Origin: Acidobacteriota bacterium | GTDB lineage: Bacteria; Acidobacteriota; Terriglobia; Acidiferrales; UBA7541 | Direction: 5' to 3' | DNA: 42,226 nucleotides | Assembly (NCBI GenBank): GCA_003224525.1 | Contig: QHZB01000060.1 | Coordinates: 1-42,226, forward strand | In this document: positions 15,680 to 24,918 of the stretch, one piece after another | Layout of the letters: each line of letters opens with the position of its first letter | Numbering within the stretch: the stretch's first letter is position 1 | Notes under the pieces: generated by a model | What the model was told of the DNA's origin: nothing | Databases searched by the model: none | Seen by the model: the letters and a program-made list of their open reading frames with translations, nothing else | Made by a program: the position numbers and the translations under genes

Positions 15680-16477
15680 TTATTGCGGCTTTGCGGCTGC
15701 CAGTCCGATTAGCGTGGCGGTCTTGATGGAGTCCAGCTTGGGCCAGCCTTTGTCCAGATAGGGCTTGCCCAGCTTGGAGATTTGATCCTGGTCAGGACCG
15801 CTGTTGCTCGCATACTGATCGTACAGCATGTCTACCACCTTCATTCCCTGCGCATCCACCACACCAAAAGGTGAGAAGCCTTGCCGGTCGAGCCCCGCAT
15901 TGTCCGCTAAATTGATGAAAATTTGCGTCGAGCGGGTATTGGGCATGCTCGTTTTCGCGTACGTCACGTACCCGCGCTTGTTGGACTGCGTCACCGGCTC
16001 GTCTTGGATATCAGCCTTTTCCCACGCCGCTGAAACCGGTGGATAAGCGCTGATGCCAAACTGAACTATGAAGGCGGGCACCACGCGGAAGAAGCTGGCG
16101 TTGTCATAGAAGTGGTGCTTCACCAGATTGTAGAAGCGATCGGCGCCGATCGGAGCCCAGGCGCGATGGACGGTCACAACAAAATCTCCGCGCGTGGTGG
16201 TGAACTTCACCTGAAACGTGTCCGGCGCTTTGTCCTTGAGGAGCGCCGCGCGAAGAAGTGCGCGGTCGTAACCAGAGCGTGGTGCGGGCGCAGGTGCGCT
16301 TGCCGTTGCCTCCGGCTGCGCTGCTACGGCCGCTGGCGGTTCTGCCTTTGGAGCAGCCGTGGCCGCGGCCTTGGGTTGTTCCGGCGGTGGCGTTTCAGCA
16401 GTCTGCTCTTTCGCCTTACAGCCGAATAACAGCGTTCCCATTGCCACAGCCGTGACAAACCACTTTACGCGTTTCAT
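15680..16477 (-). CDS. Lipoprotein peptidyl-prolyl cis-trans isomerase (cyclophilin type)
   Basis: Prolyl isomerase that would help extracytoplasmic folding; 265 residues. A lipoprotein signal ends in LLFG-Cys20. An Ala/Pro/Glu-rich linker (about 25-68) leads to the cyclophilin domain (about 88-255). Motifs: FTTTRGDFVVTVHRAWAP, DRFYNLVKHHFYDNASFFRVVPAFIVQFG, TQIFINLADNAGLDRQGFSPFG. The Phe/Arg pair of the active site (FFRV) and the FINL segment are kept. A long linker placing the domain away from the membrane is common in acidobacterial lipoproteins. M19 dipeptidase lies upstream, 48 bp away, on the same strand, so co-transcription is likely. Confidence 0.9.
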   Translation of the reverse strand: MKRVKWFVTAVAMGTLLFGCKAKEQTAETPPPEQPKAAATAAPKAEPPAAVAAQPEATASAPAPAPRSGYDRALLRAALLKDKAPDTFQVKFTTTRGDFVVTVHRAWAPIGADRFYNLVKHHFYDNASFFRVVPAFIVQFGISAYPPVSAAWEKADIQDEPVTQSNKRGYVTYAKTSMPNTRSTQIFINLADNAGLDRQGFSPFGVVDAQGMKVVDMLYDQYASNSGPDQDQISKLGKPYLDKGWPKLDSIKTATLIGLAAAKPQ

Positions 16478-16525
16478 TTTCTAACATTCCTCCTATGCTT
16501 CCTTCTCAAATTTTCTCCGTTGCTC

Positions 16526-17746
16526 TTACTTCCCGGCATTCAGTTCGCGGCTGGCGCGTTCGACTTCCGCCATCACACGTAAAGTATTTTCGCCGAGAAT
16601 TTTCTTTACGTCACCCTCGGAGTAGCCTTTTTGCAACAGAGCTTCAGTGATTTTCGGAAGTTTCGTGGCGTCTTCCATGCCGTAAGGCATATTGGCGCCG
16701 TCGAAGTCCGAGCCCAGGCCCACGTGATCGACGCCCGCAACTTTCACGGCATGGTCGATGTGCTCGATGATCTTGCTGAATTCCACACGCGGGAGTTTGC
16801 CCTGTTCGACATACTCGCGGGTGATGCGGTCGCCCTCGATAAGCTGGCAGCCTTCGTTGTTCGCGCACCGTTTCATAACCTCGGCGCTGATAGCCTTGTT
16901 CAGCTCCGGGTCGGCTTTTTCTGCGTCGCGGAATTCCTGGCTGAGAAAGCCGACGTGGTAGTTGATCTGCACGACGCCGCCTTTCGCGGCGAGATCGTTC
17001 ATCATCTGGTCGGTCATGTTGCGGGGCACATCGCAAATGGCACGGCAGGAAGAGTGCGAAGCAATGAGCGGAGCTTTGCTGGTTTCCAGAGCATCGTAAA
17101 ATGTTTTATCGCTGACGTGGGAAATATCCACCATGATGCCAAGGCGGTTCATTTCGCGGACCACCTCCTTGCCGAAATCCGTGAGGCCATTGTGCACGGC
17201 CTTGTCCGTGGAAGAATCCGCCCATTCGTCATTGCCACTGTGGGTAAGAGTCATGTAGCGGACGCCCAGGGCCGCGTAGCTGCGCAGCACACCCAGATCG
17301 CTGTTGATCATGTGACCGCCCTCGACGCCAAGGAGCGCCGCAATTTTTCCTTGTTTGTGAGCGTCGCGGATTTCGGCCGCCGTCGTCGCCAGAATGAGAT
17401 CGTTCGAATGCTTGCGAACCTGCTCGCGCACCGCGTCGATCTGAATCAGCGCACGGTCAACGGCCTCGGGCCCCGTGATTTTGCTGGGCATCCAAATCGA
17501 AAAGAAAATGGCGCCGAGGTTGCCTTCGCGCATGCGGGGAATGTCGATGCTCCCGGTGGCGCTGCGATGTCCGAGGTCGAACTTACCGTCAAGAAAGCGC
17601 TGTGTCGTGTCGTCGTGCGTGTCCACGACGATCGAGGAGAAGTGCAGCTTGCGCGCTTTTTCAGAGATGGAATCGGCGGACACGGCAAGAATCGCAAGAC
17701 CCATAGCGGAAATCCACACAACGGCTAACAGCACGGCACGGACCAT
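16526..17746 (-). CDS. Membrane dipeptidase (peptidase family M19)
   Basis: Zinc dipeptidase of the renal-dipeptidase family, hydrolysing dipeptides (including D-residue ones) outside the cytoplasm; 406 residues. A signal peptide (1-24, ending VSADS) is followed by the first metal ligands in VVDTHDD (His44, Asp46). Further motifs are LLGVEGGHMINSDLGVLRSYAALGVRYMTLTHSGNDEWADS (Glu bridging ligand), VDISHVSDKTFYD, ASHSSCRAICDVPRNMTD and HVGLGSDFDG. The start has GGGGGAA directly upstream. It is the first gene of a probable pair with the cyclophilin lipoprotein. The precise substrate is not readable from sequence. Confidence 0.93.
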   Translation of the reverse strand: MVRAVLLAVVWISAMGLAILAVSADSISEKARKLHFSSIVVDTHDDTTQRFLDGKFDLGHRSATGSIDIPRMREGNLGAIFFSIWMPSKITGPEAVDRALIQIDAVREQVRKHSNDLILATTAAEIRDAHKQGKIAALLGVEGGHMINSDLGVLRSYAALGVRYMTLTHSGNDEWADSSTDKAVHNGLTDFGKEVVREMNRLGIMVDISHVSDKTFYDALETSKAPLIASHSSCRAICDVPRNMTDQMMNDLAAKGGVVQINYHVGFLSQEFRDAEKADPELNKAISAEVMKRCANNEGCQLIEGDRITREYVEQGKLPRVEFSKIIEHIDHAVKVAGVDHVGLGSDFDGANMPYGMEDATKLPKITEALLQKGYSEGDVKKILGENTLRVMAEVERASRELNAGK

Positions 17747-17835
17747 TTTTCCCCCAAAGGACGAAGCATAGATTGTAAACGGAATTGAGCGGAGAAAAGG
17801 CGCGAAATTTCAAGAGCAGGGCGGTGCGGACCGCG

Positions 17836-19224
17836 CTACTGCTCCTGCCGTCTCACGACCAGCATCCGAGAGCGCAGTCCCAGGGCGTTTCCAAGTGTGC
17901 CATCCGGGGATAGCACCACAAGAAAACGACAGCCGCGGCAAGCAGCACGATCACGCTGACGCGGACGCCGAAGATGGTGCGCGGGATAGTGCCCACGGCC
18001 ACCGCGATGGCCACTCCCAGGATCATCACAGATGGGTAGTAGTAGTACAAAAAAGGCCCTTTTCGGGAGTCGCGGCCCATTGAAGAAAGTTTGCCGCGAA
18101 AAGAAGAAGAAGCAATCCCTCGGGCAAGGCGGCAGTTTTCCAAAAGCGCCCAGACAGAAGATCAGTGCTGCCAAGCCGCCCCACGTGACAACGGGATTGC
18201 CAACTAGATAGGAAAGCGCGCGCTGCGGGCTCGTATTTAGCGGCCATGTGTACCAAGCAGAAGACATGAATGGGTTGCGGACATTCGTTGTGCTGATGTA
18301 CCAGATGAAACGGTGCATGGCCATCAATTCATGAACGCCGAAAGGCCGATGGAGAATCCGGCATAACGGCCAGTACGTCAGAATGTAAGACGTTATGGGC
18401 GCAACGACCAAGCCGAGTAGCAGAGTCATACGCCGATTTGTTGAATGGATTGTGCAGGGCGGGAAAGAGACGGGATGGAATCCGCAGGTGCGCGGCGTGC
18501 CATCCATAGTAGTGCCAAACTCACCAAGACCAGGCCGCAAGTGTGTCAAGCGCATTCCACTTACAGGCGCCAGCCAGCCCTATCAAAACACCAGAGCAAC
18601 AGAAAAGAAACCTTCGCCGGCCTACACTGAGATCTAGTGCAATCGCCGCGCTGTACGCCACTAAACTCCACATCAGGAAGACCATCAAGAACGCATCCAT
18701 CATGCCGACGGGCGACATCACGAAGAGAAAATTATTGAAGAGAGTCAGCCCGGCAGCAAAGGAAGCAAGGCGAGAATCGCGCAAAAGCAGAAGAGCCCAA
18801 AGATAGACGGCGGCCAAAGTCAGCGCGCCGCACAACGCAGCGGCAACTCGCCAGCCGAGAGGGTTATCCCCGGCGGCTTTCATGCCCATGGTCATAATCA
18901 TCTTCCCTAAAGGGGGCGTCGCTAAGGCGGGAGGGGGGTTGAGAGTCGAAAGGTTCTGGCTTCGGGAACAAAATAGCCCTCATCGTAGAACATCCTTGCA
19001 GGCCTGCCGATGCCGGCCAAAAAAACCAACAAGCCCACCACGCCGAGAATCAGGGCAGTGATCGCCGGACGAAGAAGAAGAATCCGCGGCAAAACGGTAG
19101 TCTCTCTTGATGGATTACCGTCCGAACTGGATTCCATGGAACCCTGCGCAAGAGCGGCCGTTTGCGGCTGTCTTGATTTTTGTTCCGGGACGAAGGAACG
19201 GTCATTCCGAAGGAGACTCCCCAT
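17836..19224 (-). pseudogene. PMT-like polyprenyl-phosphate-dependent mannosyltransferase, broken
   Basis: Pieces of a multi-span glycosyltransferase appear in succession on the minus strand. Piece one (19224-18922) has a membrane span and FYDEGYFVPEART, the acidic D-E motif of protein O-mannosyltransferase-like enzymes. Piece two (18901-18521) has ALCGALTLAAVYLWALLLLRD and SPVGMMDAFLMVFLMWSLVAYS. Piece three (18555-17836) holds RRMTLLLGLVVAPITSYILTY and YISTTNVRNPFMSSAWYTWPL, then shifts frame near 18170 and again near 18060, ending with spans and PWDCALGCWS. Frame changes also lie near 18910 and 18540. Inactive as it stands. Confidence 0.8.
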
Positions 19225-19406
19225 GCACCAATTATATCCGGGGCAGCTGGAAGCGGTTTCCTATAGCGGGCAGTCGCGGTGCGCAATATCCTAACATCCT
19301 TCTGAATGAAATCGTGTTTCTGCCATCACACCAACTACCGGAGGAACCATCCAAATCTCAACCCATTGGATCGGCAAGCGGTTGGTCAAGAACGGGTGCT
19401 GGCGGG

Positions 19407-20159
19407 TTACCCGGCAAGCCAGCCAAGAAGCGCCTGTTTCCACGCGTCGCGGTTTACTTCCGCGATGGACTCGGTCAGGGGAATGCCCTTGGGACAAGCA
19501 TGAACGCAGTTTTGCGCGTTGGCGCACTCCTGGATGCCACCCGGACCCATGAGCGCCGCAAGGCGCTCGCTTTTATTCATCGCTCCCGTAGGATGCATGT
19601 TGAACAAGCGCACCTGGCTGATGATGGCCGCGCCCACGAACTGATTATGCTCATTCACCTGTGGGCAAACCTCCAGGCAGTTCCCGCAACTGATGCAGTT
19701 CGAAAGCGGATAGCCTTTTTCCTGAATTTCGGGCGACACGCGCGGGCCTTCGCCGAGATTGTAAGTGCCATCAATGGGAATCCAAGCTTTCACGCGCTTC
19801 AGGCTTTCAAACATGAATTGGCGATCGACGGCGAGATCGCGCACCAGCGGAAACTTGGACATCGGCGCGATGCGAATGGGCTGCTCGAGTTGATCGACCA
19901 GCGCCGAACACGCCATGCGCGCCCTGCCGTTGATCAGCATCGCGCAGGACCCGCAGATCTCTTCGAGGCAATTTGAATCGTAGGAAATCGGCGTGGTCTT
20001 CTGGCCGCCGCGCGTGACGGGATTCTCGGCGATGTCGCGCAGGCAAATGATGACATTCATGGAAGGCCGCCACCGGAGAGAAAATTCCTCCCAGCGCGCG
20101 CCCTCTTTCGGTCCGGCTTGCCGTTTTACACTGACGATGACCTGTTTTGTTTCTGCCAT
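19407..20159 (-). CDS. sdhB: Succinate dehydrogenase/fumarate reductase iron-sulfur subunit
   Basis: Electron-transfer subunit of respiratory complex II, peripheral on the membrane; 250 residues. The N-terminal plant-type ferredoxin domain carries the [2Fe-2S] Cys in CLEEICGSCAMLINGRARMAC. The C-terminal domain carries CISCGNCLEVCP and CVHACPKGIPL for the [4Fe-4S] and [3Fe-4S] clusters. The operon order is sdhC, sdhA, sdhB with 49 bp before this gene. A transcript from the promoter at 22726-22754 would include it. No ribosome site of note beyond the AGGGATT before the start. Confidence 0.95.
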   Translation of the reverse strand: MAETKQVIVSVKRQAGPKEGARWEEFSLRWRPSMNVIICLRDIAENPVTRGGQKTTPISYDSNCLEEICGSCAMLINGRARMACSALVDQLEQPIRIAPMSKFPLVRDLAVDRQFMFESLKRVKAWIPIDGTYNLGEGPRVSPEIQEKGYPLSNCISCGNCLEVCPQVNEHNQFVGAAIISQVRLFNMHPTGAMNKSERLAALMGPGGIQECANAQNCVHACPKGIPLTESIAEVNRDAWKQALLGWLAG

Positions 20160-20208
20160 AATCCCTCGACCAACACCTGCTTCCGGCCCGCGGGCCGAGC
20201 TACTGTTT

Positions 20209-21993
20209 CTACTTCGCTGCGTCGTAACGGCGCGGGCGCGGCTTGATCAAAGAAATGTCCACCGGTTCGTAGGTAAGCTGGATGTCGTTGTTCACCCACT
20301 TCGCGCGCGTAGTCTTCAGCCAATTGGCGTCGTCGCGCTCCGGAAAATCCGGCTTGTAATGCGCCCCGCGAGACTCATTGCGGGCGAGCGCGCCGAGAGT
20401 GATCACCCGCGCCAGCACCATCATGTTTTCCAGTTCGCGGGCGAAGTTTAGCGTCTGGTTCGACCACTTCGCGCGGTCGCTGAGATTAATTTTCTTGGAG
20501 CGCTCCTGCAACACGCGGATCTTCGCGTCCGCCATCTCCAGGTTCTTGTTGATGCGCGTGACCGTGACGTGCTCCGTCATCACATCTCCCAGTTCGCGCC
20601 AGAGCGTGATGGGATTCTCCGAACCGTCCTGGCTGATGAGCTTCTGATTCTTTTCTTCCTGGCGCTTCCGTTCTGCGTCAAAGACCGCGGACGGCGTGGA
20701 CTCCGCCCCCTTCTCGAGATTCTTTGCGTACTTCACCGCCGCCGGACCGGCAATTCCTCCGCCAAAAATGCACGAGACCAGAGAGTTCGCTCCGAGACGG
20801 TTGGCGCCGTGATACTGGTATTCGCATTCGCCCGCCGCATAAATTCCGGGAACGTTGGTGGCCTGATCCTCGGCATTCACCCAGATGCCACCCATGGTGT
20901 AGTGCATCGCCGGGAAGACTTTCATCGGCTCAACGCGCGGATCGACGCCGCAGAATTTTTCGTAGATTTCCAGAATCCCTTCGAGCTTGCGGTCCAGCGT
21001 TTCTCGCGGGATGTGCGTCACATCCAAATACACGGCCGGCTGCCCGTCGATGCCCAGTTTTTCCTGGTACACGATGCGGTGAATCGCACGCGTGGCAATA
21101 TCGCGCGGAACCAGATTCCCGTACTTCGGATACCACTCTTCCAGGAAATAAAACCGTTGCGCCTCAGGAATGCTTCTAGGCGCGCGCTTGTCCGCGGGAC
21201 TGCGCGGCACCCACACGCGGCCGCCCTCGCCGCGTGCCGATTCGCTCATCAAGCGAAGTTTGTCTTCACCAGGAATCGCCGTCGGGTGCACCTGGATGAA
21301 TTCCCCGTTCGCGTAGTCCACGCCCTGCTGAAAGAGCGCGGCCTGCGACGAACCAGTGCATACCACCGAATTCGTCGAGCGCCCGAAGATAGCGCCGTTT
21401 CCACCGGTGGCAAAGACAAGCGCGTCCGCCGCGTACGTCTTCACTTCCATCGAGCGCAGATCCATCGCGCAAATGCCGCGGCACACGCCGCCTTTATCGA
21501 TAACCGCGGAGAGGAACGTGGCGCCTTCGAACTTCTTCACCTTGCCTTCGGATTCGTGGCGGCGCACCTGCTCGTCGAGAGCGTAGAGCAATTGCTGGCC
21601 TGTGGTCGCGCCCGCGAAAGCTGTGCGGTGATAAAGCGTGCCCCCGAACCGCCGGTAGTCGAGCAATCCTTCCGGCGTGCGGTTAAACATAACGCCCATG
21701 CGGTCCAGAAGATCGATGATGCCCGGCGCTGCCTCGCACATCCGCTTCACGAGCGGCTGATTCGCCAGAAAATCCCCGCCATAGATCGTGTCGTCGAAGT
21801 GCTTATCGACCGTGTCGCCCTCACCTTTTTGATTCTTGGCAGCGTTGATGCCGCCTTGAGCGCAAACGGAATGGGAACGCTTCACCGGCACGATCGAGAA
21901 GAGATCCACCGGGATGCCCGCCTCCGCAACGCGGATGGTGGTCATCAGGCCGGCCAAACCTCCGCCTACAACTATGATCTTTGGCTGTCTCAT
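20209..21993 (-). CDS. sdhA: Succinate dehydrogenase/fumarate reductase flavoprotein subunit
   Basis: Catalytic subunit of complex II, oxidising succinate to fumarate in the TCA cycle; 594 residues. The FAD-binding motif is at the N-terminus (IIVVGGGLAGLMT). His41 in RSHSVCAQGGINAAKN is the covalent FAD site of the family. Further motifs: FVQVHPTAIPGEDK-like stretch at IQVHPTAIPGE, RGEGGRVWVPRS, HYTMGGIWVN and GANRLGANSLVSC. The start ATG 21993 overlaps the sdhC stop (ATGA), typical of coupled subunits; an in-frame ATG at 22029 would lie inside sdhC and is less likely. Confidence 0.95.
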   Translation of the reverse strand: MRQPKIIVVGGGLAGLMTTIRVAEAGIPVDLFSIVPVKRSHSVCAQGGINAAKNQKGEGDTVDKHFDDTIYGGDFLANQPLVKRMCEAAPGIIDLLDRMGVMFNRTPEGLLDYRRFGGTLYHRTAFAGATTGQQLLYALDEQVRRHESEGKVKKFEGATFLSAVIDKGGVCRGICAMDLRSMEVKTYAADALVFATGGNGAIFGRSTNSVVCTGSSQAALFQQGVDYANGEFIQVHPTAIPGEDKLRLMSESARGEGGRVWVPRSPADKRAPRSIPEAQRFYFLEEWYPKYGNLVPRDIATRAIHRIVYQEKLGIDGQPAVYLDVTHIPRETLDRKLEGILEIYEKFCGVDPRVEPMKVFPAMHYTMGGIWVNAEDQATNVPGIYAAGECEYQYHGANRLGANSLVSCIFGGGIAGPAAVKYAKNLEKGAESTPSAVFDAERKRQEEKNQKLISQDGSENPITLWRELGDVMTEHVTVTRINKNLEMADAKIRVLQERSKKINLSDRAKWSNQTLNFARELENMMVLARVITLGALARNESRGAHYKPDFPERDDANWLKTTRAKWVNNDIQLTYEPVDISLIKPRPRRYDAAK

Positions 21994-22649
21994 TTCGTTG
22001 GTGGCAAGTAGGCAGAGAACGGATGCCAATCGAACCGGAAACTAAGAATGATCAGGATTCCGACTACGCTGAACGCAACGCCAACAAGTGCGCCAAATTG
22101 CCCCGCCGCCTGTTGCGCCCTGACGGTGGCGGCCAGCCCCCACTTGCACAAGAAATTCCAGATGCCCACGCCAAGGTGGAACGAAGAAGCGAGCACTCCC
22201 ACGACGAAGAACGTGAGGTACCACGGATTCTGCATGTCCATGGCGACGCTTTCGTAAGTGGACGTGCCATGCGTGAGCCAGCGCTCGGTGTAAAGATGCC
22301 AGCCAATATACGCAAACGCGATCAGGCCCGTGTATCTCTGCGTCACGTAGAGCCAATTCCCTACCCACGGATACGCCGATACGTTTGATTTGCCGCGCAG
22401 CCAAATGTAAATGCCGTAGCCGCCGTGAAAGAGCATCGGCAGAAAAATGCCTCCCCATTCCACGATCAGGCGGAACGGAATGGTTTGCAGTTCTTGCGAC
22501 GTCGCGTCGTACTTCGCCCGGCTGACGAGCGCGGAACTGTTGGACCAGAAATGCTCCGCCAAAAATGCGCCAACGGGAAGTAACCCGGTAAAAGAATGCA
22601 GCTTTCTGAGGAGGTAACTTGTGTCAGGCTGGGTTGTCGTCGAAGACAT
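21990..22649 (-). CDS. sdhC: Succinate dehydrogenase cytochrome b subunit
   Basis: Membrane anchor and haem-b/quinone-binding subunit of complex II; 219 residues with five hydrophobic spans. It matches the b558-type single-subunit anchor found with Bacteroidetes/Acidobacteria-type complexes. The motifs are LLRKLHSFTGLLPVGAFLAEHFWSNS, FHGGYGIYIWLRG, YVTQRYTGLIAFAYIGWHLY and FHLGVGIWNFLCKWG. His in LHSF, EHFW, FHGG, GWHL and FHLG are candidate haem ligands. It heads the operon, so no separate sdhD is needed. A strong promoter lies 77 bp upstream. Confidence 0.92.
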   Translation of the reverse strand: MSSTTTQPDTSYLLRKLHSFTGLLPVGAFLAEHFWSNSSALVSRAKYDATSQELQTIPFRLIVEWGGIFLPMLFHGGYGIYIWLRGKSNVSAYPWVGNWLYVTQRYTGLIAFAYIGWHLYTERWLTHGTSTYESVAMDMQNPWYLTFFVVGVLASSFHLGVGIWNFLCKWGLAATVRAQQAAGQFGALVGVAFSVVGILIILSFRFDWHPFSAYLPPTK

Positions 22650-22725
22650 GCCCTCTCCGCCGCGTAAGTCTCAGCCGATCGCACGGAATGACCCGGGAGG
22701 AGCGTTGAGAATCCGCGACGAAGTC

Positions 22726-22754
22726 AGTATAGGCACATGATTCCGTGTATGCAA
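22726..22754 (-). promoter_or_regulatory. Sigma70-type promoter of sdhCAB
   Basis: Minus strand TTGCAT (22754-22749), 17-base spacer, TATACT (22731-22726). It sits 77 bp upstream of the sdhC start. No operator-like palindrome is obvious. Confidence 0.75.
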
Positions 22755-22897
22755 GTTGGACTGTTCTTTCCGCGGGCACAAGCAATTCGAAATCCTCTTG
22801 CGGCGGCCACGGAAGTGCCGGAAAATAGCAGCTGACGAATGGGATTCGCCAGGCGCAAAGCTCCCCCGGCCTCGGCCCCAATATTCATCTGCTTGCC

Positions 22898-23440
22898 ATG
22901 AGCACAACACTGAGATTGGTTTCGGAGATGGAGCGCATCGCCAACGCCCTCGGCACGGAACGAGGGGAAGCGTCGCAGGTTTCTCTTTCCTCTGTGGCCG
23001 AGAAAATCGCCAAAAATCTGGGCGTCAGGAATGAAGAAGTGGCAATTCTCGCGGTTTCCACGCGCTGGCGCCACCTGTACTTTCTGATCCCGGAAACCCT
23101 GAAAAAGGTCGGTTTTATTCCACTTTCGAGCAATTCAGCCCTCGCGGCGCGCACCGCCCGCGATAGCCGGCCCGAGATCGAGAATAATTTTTCGGCCGCG
23201 AAGCACGTGACGGTGTTCGAAGGCCTGAAAAAAACCACCGGGGAAGCCGCCGAACCGATTCAGAAAATGATCAGTGCCCCGATTCTCAAGGATGGCCAGG
23301 TCATTGGCGTCATTCAAATCAGCCGGAAGGGGGCAACTGCGGCCGGCTCAGGCCCCGACTTCACCGCGGACGACCTCGGAAAAATCCTGGCGCTCTGCAA
23401 ACCTCTCGGCAAATTGCTCCACCACATCGCGGGAAAATGA
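22898..23440 (+). CDS. GAF domain protein
   Basis: A small stand-alone GAF-like sensory domain protein of 180 residues. The N-terminal helix (MSTTLRLVSEMERIANALGT) precedes the sheet-rich core with IAKNLGVRNEEVAILAV, LIPETLKKVGFIPLSSNSALAARTA, and the typical 'APILKDGQVIGVIQISRKG' edge strands (about 138-158), ending in FTADDLGKILALCKPLGKLLHHI. No output domain follows, so signalling would be through a partner. Ligand unknown. It is divergent from sdhC with 248 bp between; ATG 22898 lacks a clear ribosome site. Confidence 0.8.
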   Translation: MSTTLRLVSEMERIANALGTERGEASQVSLSSVAEKIAKNLGVRNEEVAILAVSTRWRHLYFLIPETLKKVGFIPLSSNSALAARTARDSRPEIENNFSAAKHVTVFEGLKKTTGEAAEPIQKMISAPILKDGQVIGVIQISRKGATAAGSGPDFTADDLGKILALCKPLGKLLHHIAGK

Positions 23441-23515
23441 CCCTTCCGCTCCCCGGAATTGTCATCCCACATTCATAATCTTCACGCTCCGGCGCTCTTA
23501 AGGGCCGGAATTGCG

Positions 23516-23544
23516 TTGACACTGCAATACCTTCTTGTTACTTT
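23516..23544 (+). promoter_or_regulatory. Sigma70-type promoter of the arginine decarboxylase gene
   Basis: TTGACA (23516-23521), 17-base spacer, TACTTT (23539-23544), 60 bp before the start codon. Confidence 0.7.
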
Positions 23545-23604
23545 TCCACAGCGGGAAAATTTTTCGCGCGCACACTACTCACGGAGGCACGGCAAACCGG
23601 CACC

Positions 23605-24162
23605 ATGGCGTTCGTTGCTAAGAAAATCTTCCTCACCAAAGGCGTCGGTAAACATCGTGAAAGGCTCTCGAGTTTCGAGCTCGCTCTGCGGAACGCCGGC
23701 ATTGCCGCGTGCAACATCGTGCGGGTCTCCTCTATCTTCCCTCCCAACTGCAAATTGATTTCTCGCAGCGAAGGATTGAAGCACATCAAGCCCGGGCAAG
23801 TCGCGTTCACGGTCATCAGCGAAAACTCCACCAAGGAAGCGCACCGGCTCATCGCCGCCAGCATTGGCCTGGCGCTGCCCAGCGACAAATCCATGTATGG
23901 CTATTTGTCCGAGCATCACTCGTTTGGTGAAACCGAAGAAGTCGCCGGCGAATATGCCGAAGAGCTCGCGGCGGAAATGCTCGCGACAACCTTAAACGTG
24001 GAATTCGATCCGGATTTGTCCTTTGACGAGAAAAAAGAGGTCTACCGCATCTCTAATAAGATCGTGCGCACCATGAACGTCACGCAATCCGCCGTCGGCG
24101 ACAAGCGCGGCCTGTGGACCACCGTTCTCGGCGCCGCCATCCTTATCGGTGAAGACGACTAG
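23605..24162 (+). CDS. Pyruvoyl-dependent arginine decarboxylase
   Basis: Converts arginine to agmatine using a self-generated pyruvoyl group rather than PLP; 185 residues. The self-cleavage site is Ser42-Ser43 in [12 protein letters not shown], where Ser43 becomes the pyruvoyl. [31 protein letters not shown] and [28 protein letters not shown] are the conserved core. The tail ([14 protein letters not shown]-like [20 protein letters not shown]) matches the family's end. Enzymes of this type are typical of archaea and some bacteria. Agmatine deiminase and N-carbamoylputrescine amidohydrolase within 4 kb give the full route to putrescine. A promoter is seen upstream. Confidence 0.92.
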   Translation: MAFVAKKIFLTKGVGKHRERLSSFELALRNAGIAACNIVRVSSIFPPNCKLISRSEGLKHIKPGQVAFTVISENSTKEAHRLIAASIGLALPSDKSMYGYLSEHHSFGETEEVAGEYAEELAAEMLATTLNVEFDPDLSFDEKKEVYRISNKIVRTMNVTQSAVGDKRGLWTTVLGAAILIGEDD

Positions 24163-24232
24163 CTTTCTGAATCAATTTTGTAACGGAAACGCCCGTGAAG
24201 AATGGCATTTTTGTTTTTCCGTCGCGGGGAAC

Positions 24233-24900
24233 TCAAGCGTCTACGTCGCACGCCGTCTTTAGCCACTTCTTTACTTCGCTAACGATTTGATCTGTGGATT
24301 TCAGCTCGATCCGGTGCGTAATCCGGTCCTTCTTCGCCAGTCCTCCCGTGTCGATGATGCGTTTCGGCAATTTGCCCTTGTATGCGTGAGCGCGAGTCCC
24401 AGATCAATCCGCGAATTGGTGGTCGGCTTGATTTGTGCGAACACGTGTTCGCTATACAGCGGCACAATCGTCTTGCATGGACAGGCCTTCGCATCGTCGT
24501 CAAGCGATTCGCCGAGCCTTAGCCGATCTTCATAAATCGGCTTTAGCTTCTCTTTCGGTCCCGCGTATTTTCATCCACATAGCGGACCGCCGCCTTCAAG
24601 TACGCTTGCGGCGCGTCTTCCTGCCCGCCCTCTCCTTCCGCGCGCGCCGCATTCCACCATGCGCTGCTGATGCCCATCTTATGCTTGGTCTTGAGTCAAT
24701 CGCGCCGCGACTTTTCCTCTTCCGGTCCTTCTTTCTTCACCAGCGCCATCCACTCTTCCAGCGAACGCCCCGTTTTCTCCTTCAGCTCATCAACCCACTT
24801 CTGCACCATGGCAACGCCTGGATGTACGCCATACAACGAAGCGGTTCTTGCCGCCTTTGCAATCGCTATGGCAATCTCGCCTGCCGATTCTCCACCGACG
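24233..24900 (-). pseudogene. DUF4287/DUF5655-type protein, broken
   Basis: On the minus strand a decayed gene is readable. It starts with ESAGEIAIAIAKAARTAS and MVQKWVDELKEKTGRSLEEW, hits an in-frame TGA after KSRRD (near 24705), resumes with LKTKHKMGISSAWWNAARAE and YLKAAVRYVDE, shifts frame near 24560 (GPKEKLKPIYEDRL, CPCKTIVPLYSEHVFAQIKP) and again near 24390 (KRIIDTGGLAKKDRITHRIEL), and ends at TGA 24233. This matches the small DUF4287/DUF5655 proteins that are widespread and of unknown function. It lies directly downstream of the DHS-like gene on the same strand. Confidence 0.8.
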
Positions 24901-24918
24901 CATTCCTCTGCTGCGCTT

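Noticed and set aside
16631-17728. 365-residue plus-strand frame
   Set aside because: Antisense to the M19 dipeptidase; its composition mirrors the opposite strand.
20569-22011. 480-residue open frame on the plus strand
   Set aside because: It is antisense to sdhA, which has all family motifs. No ribosome site or recognisable domain; a shadow of codon bias.
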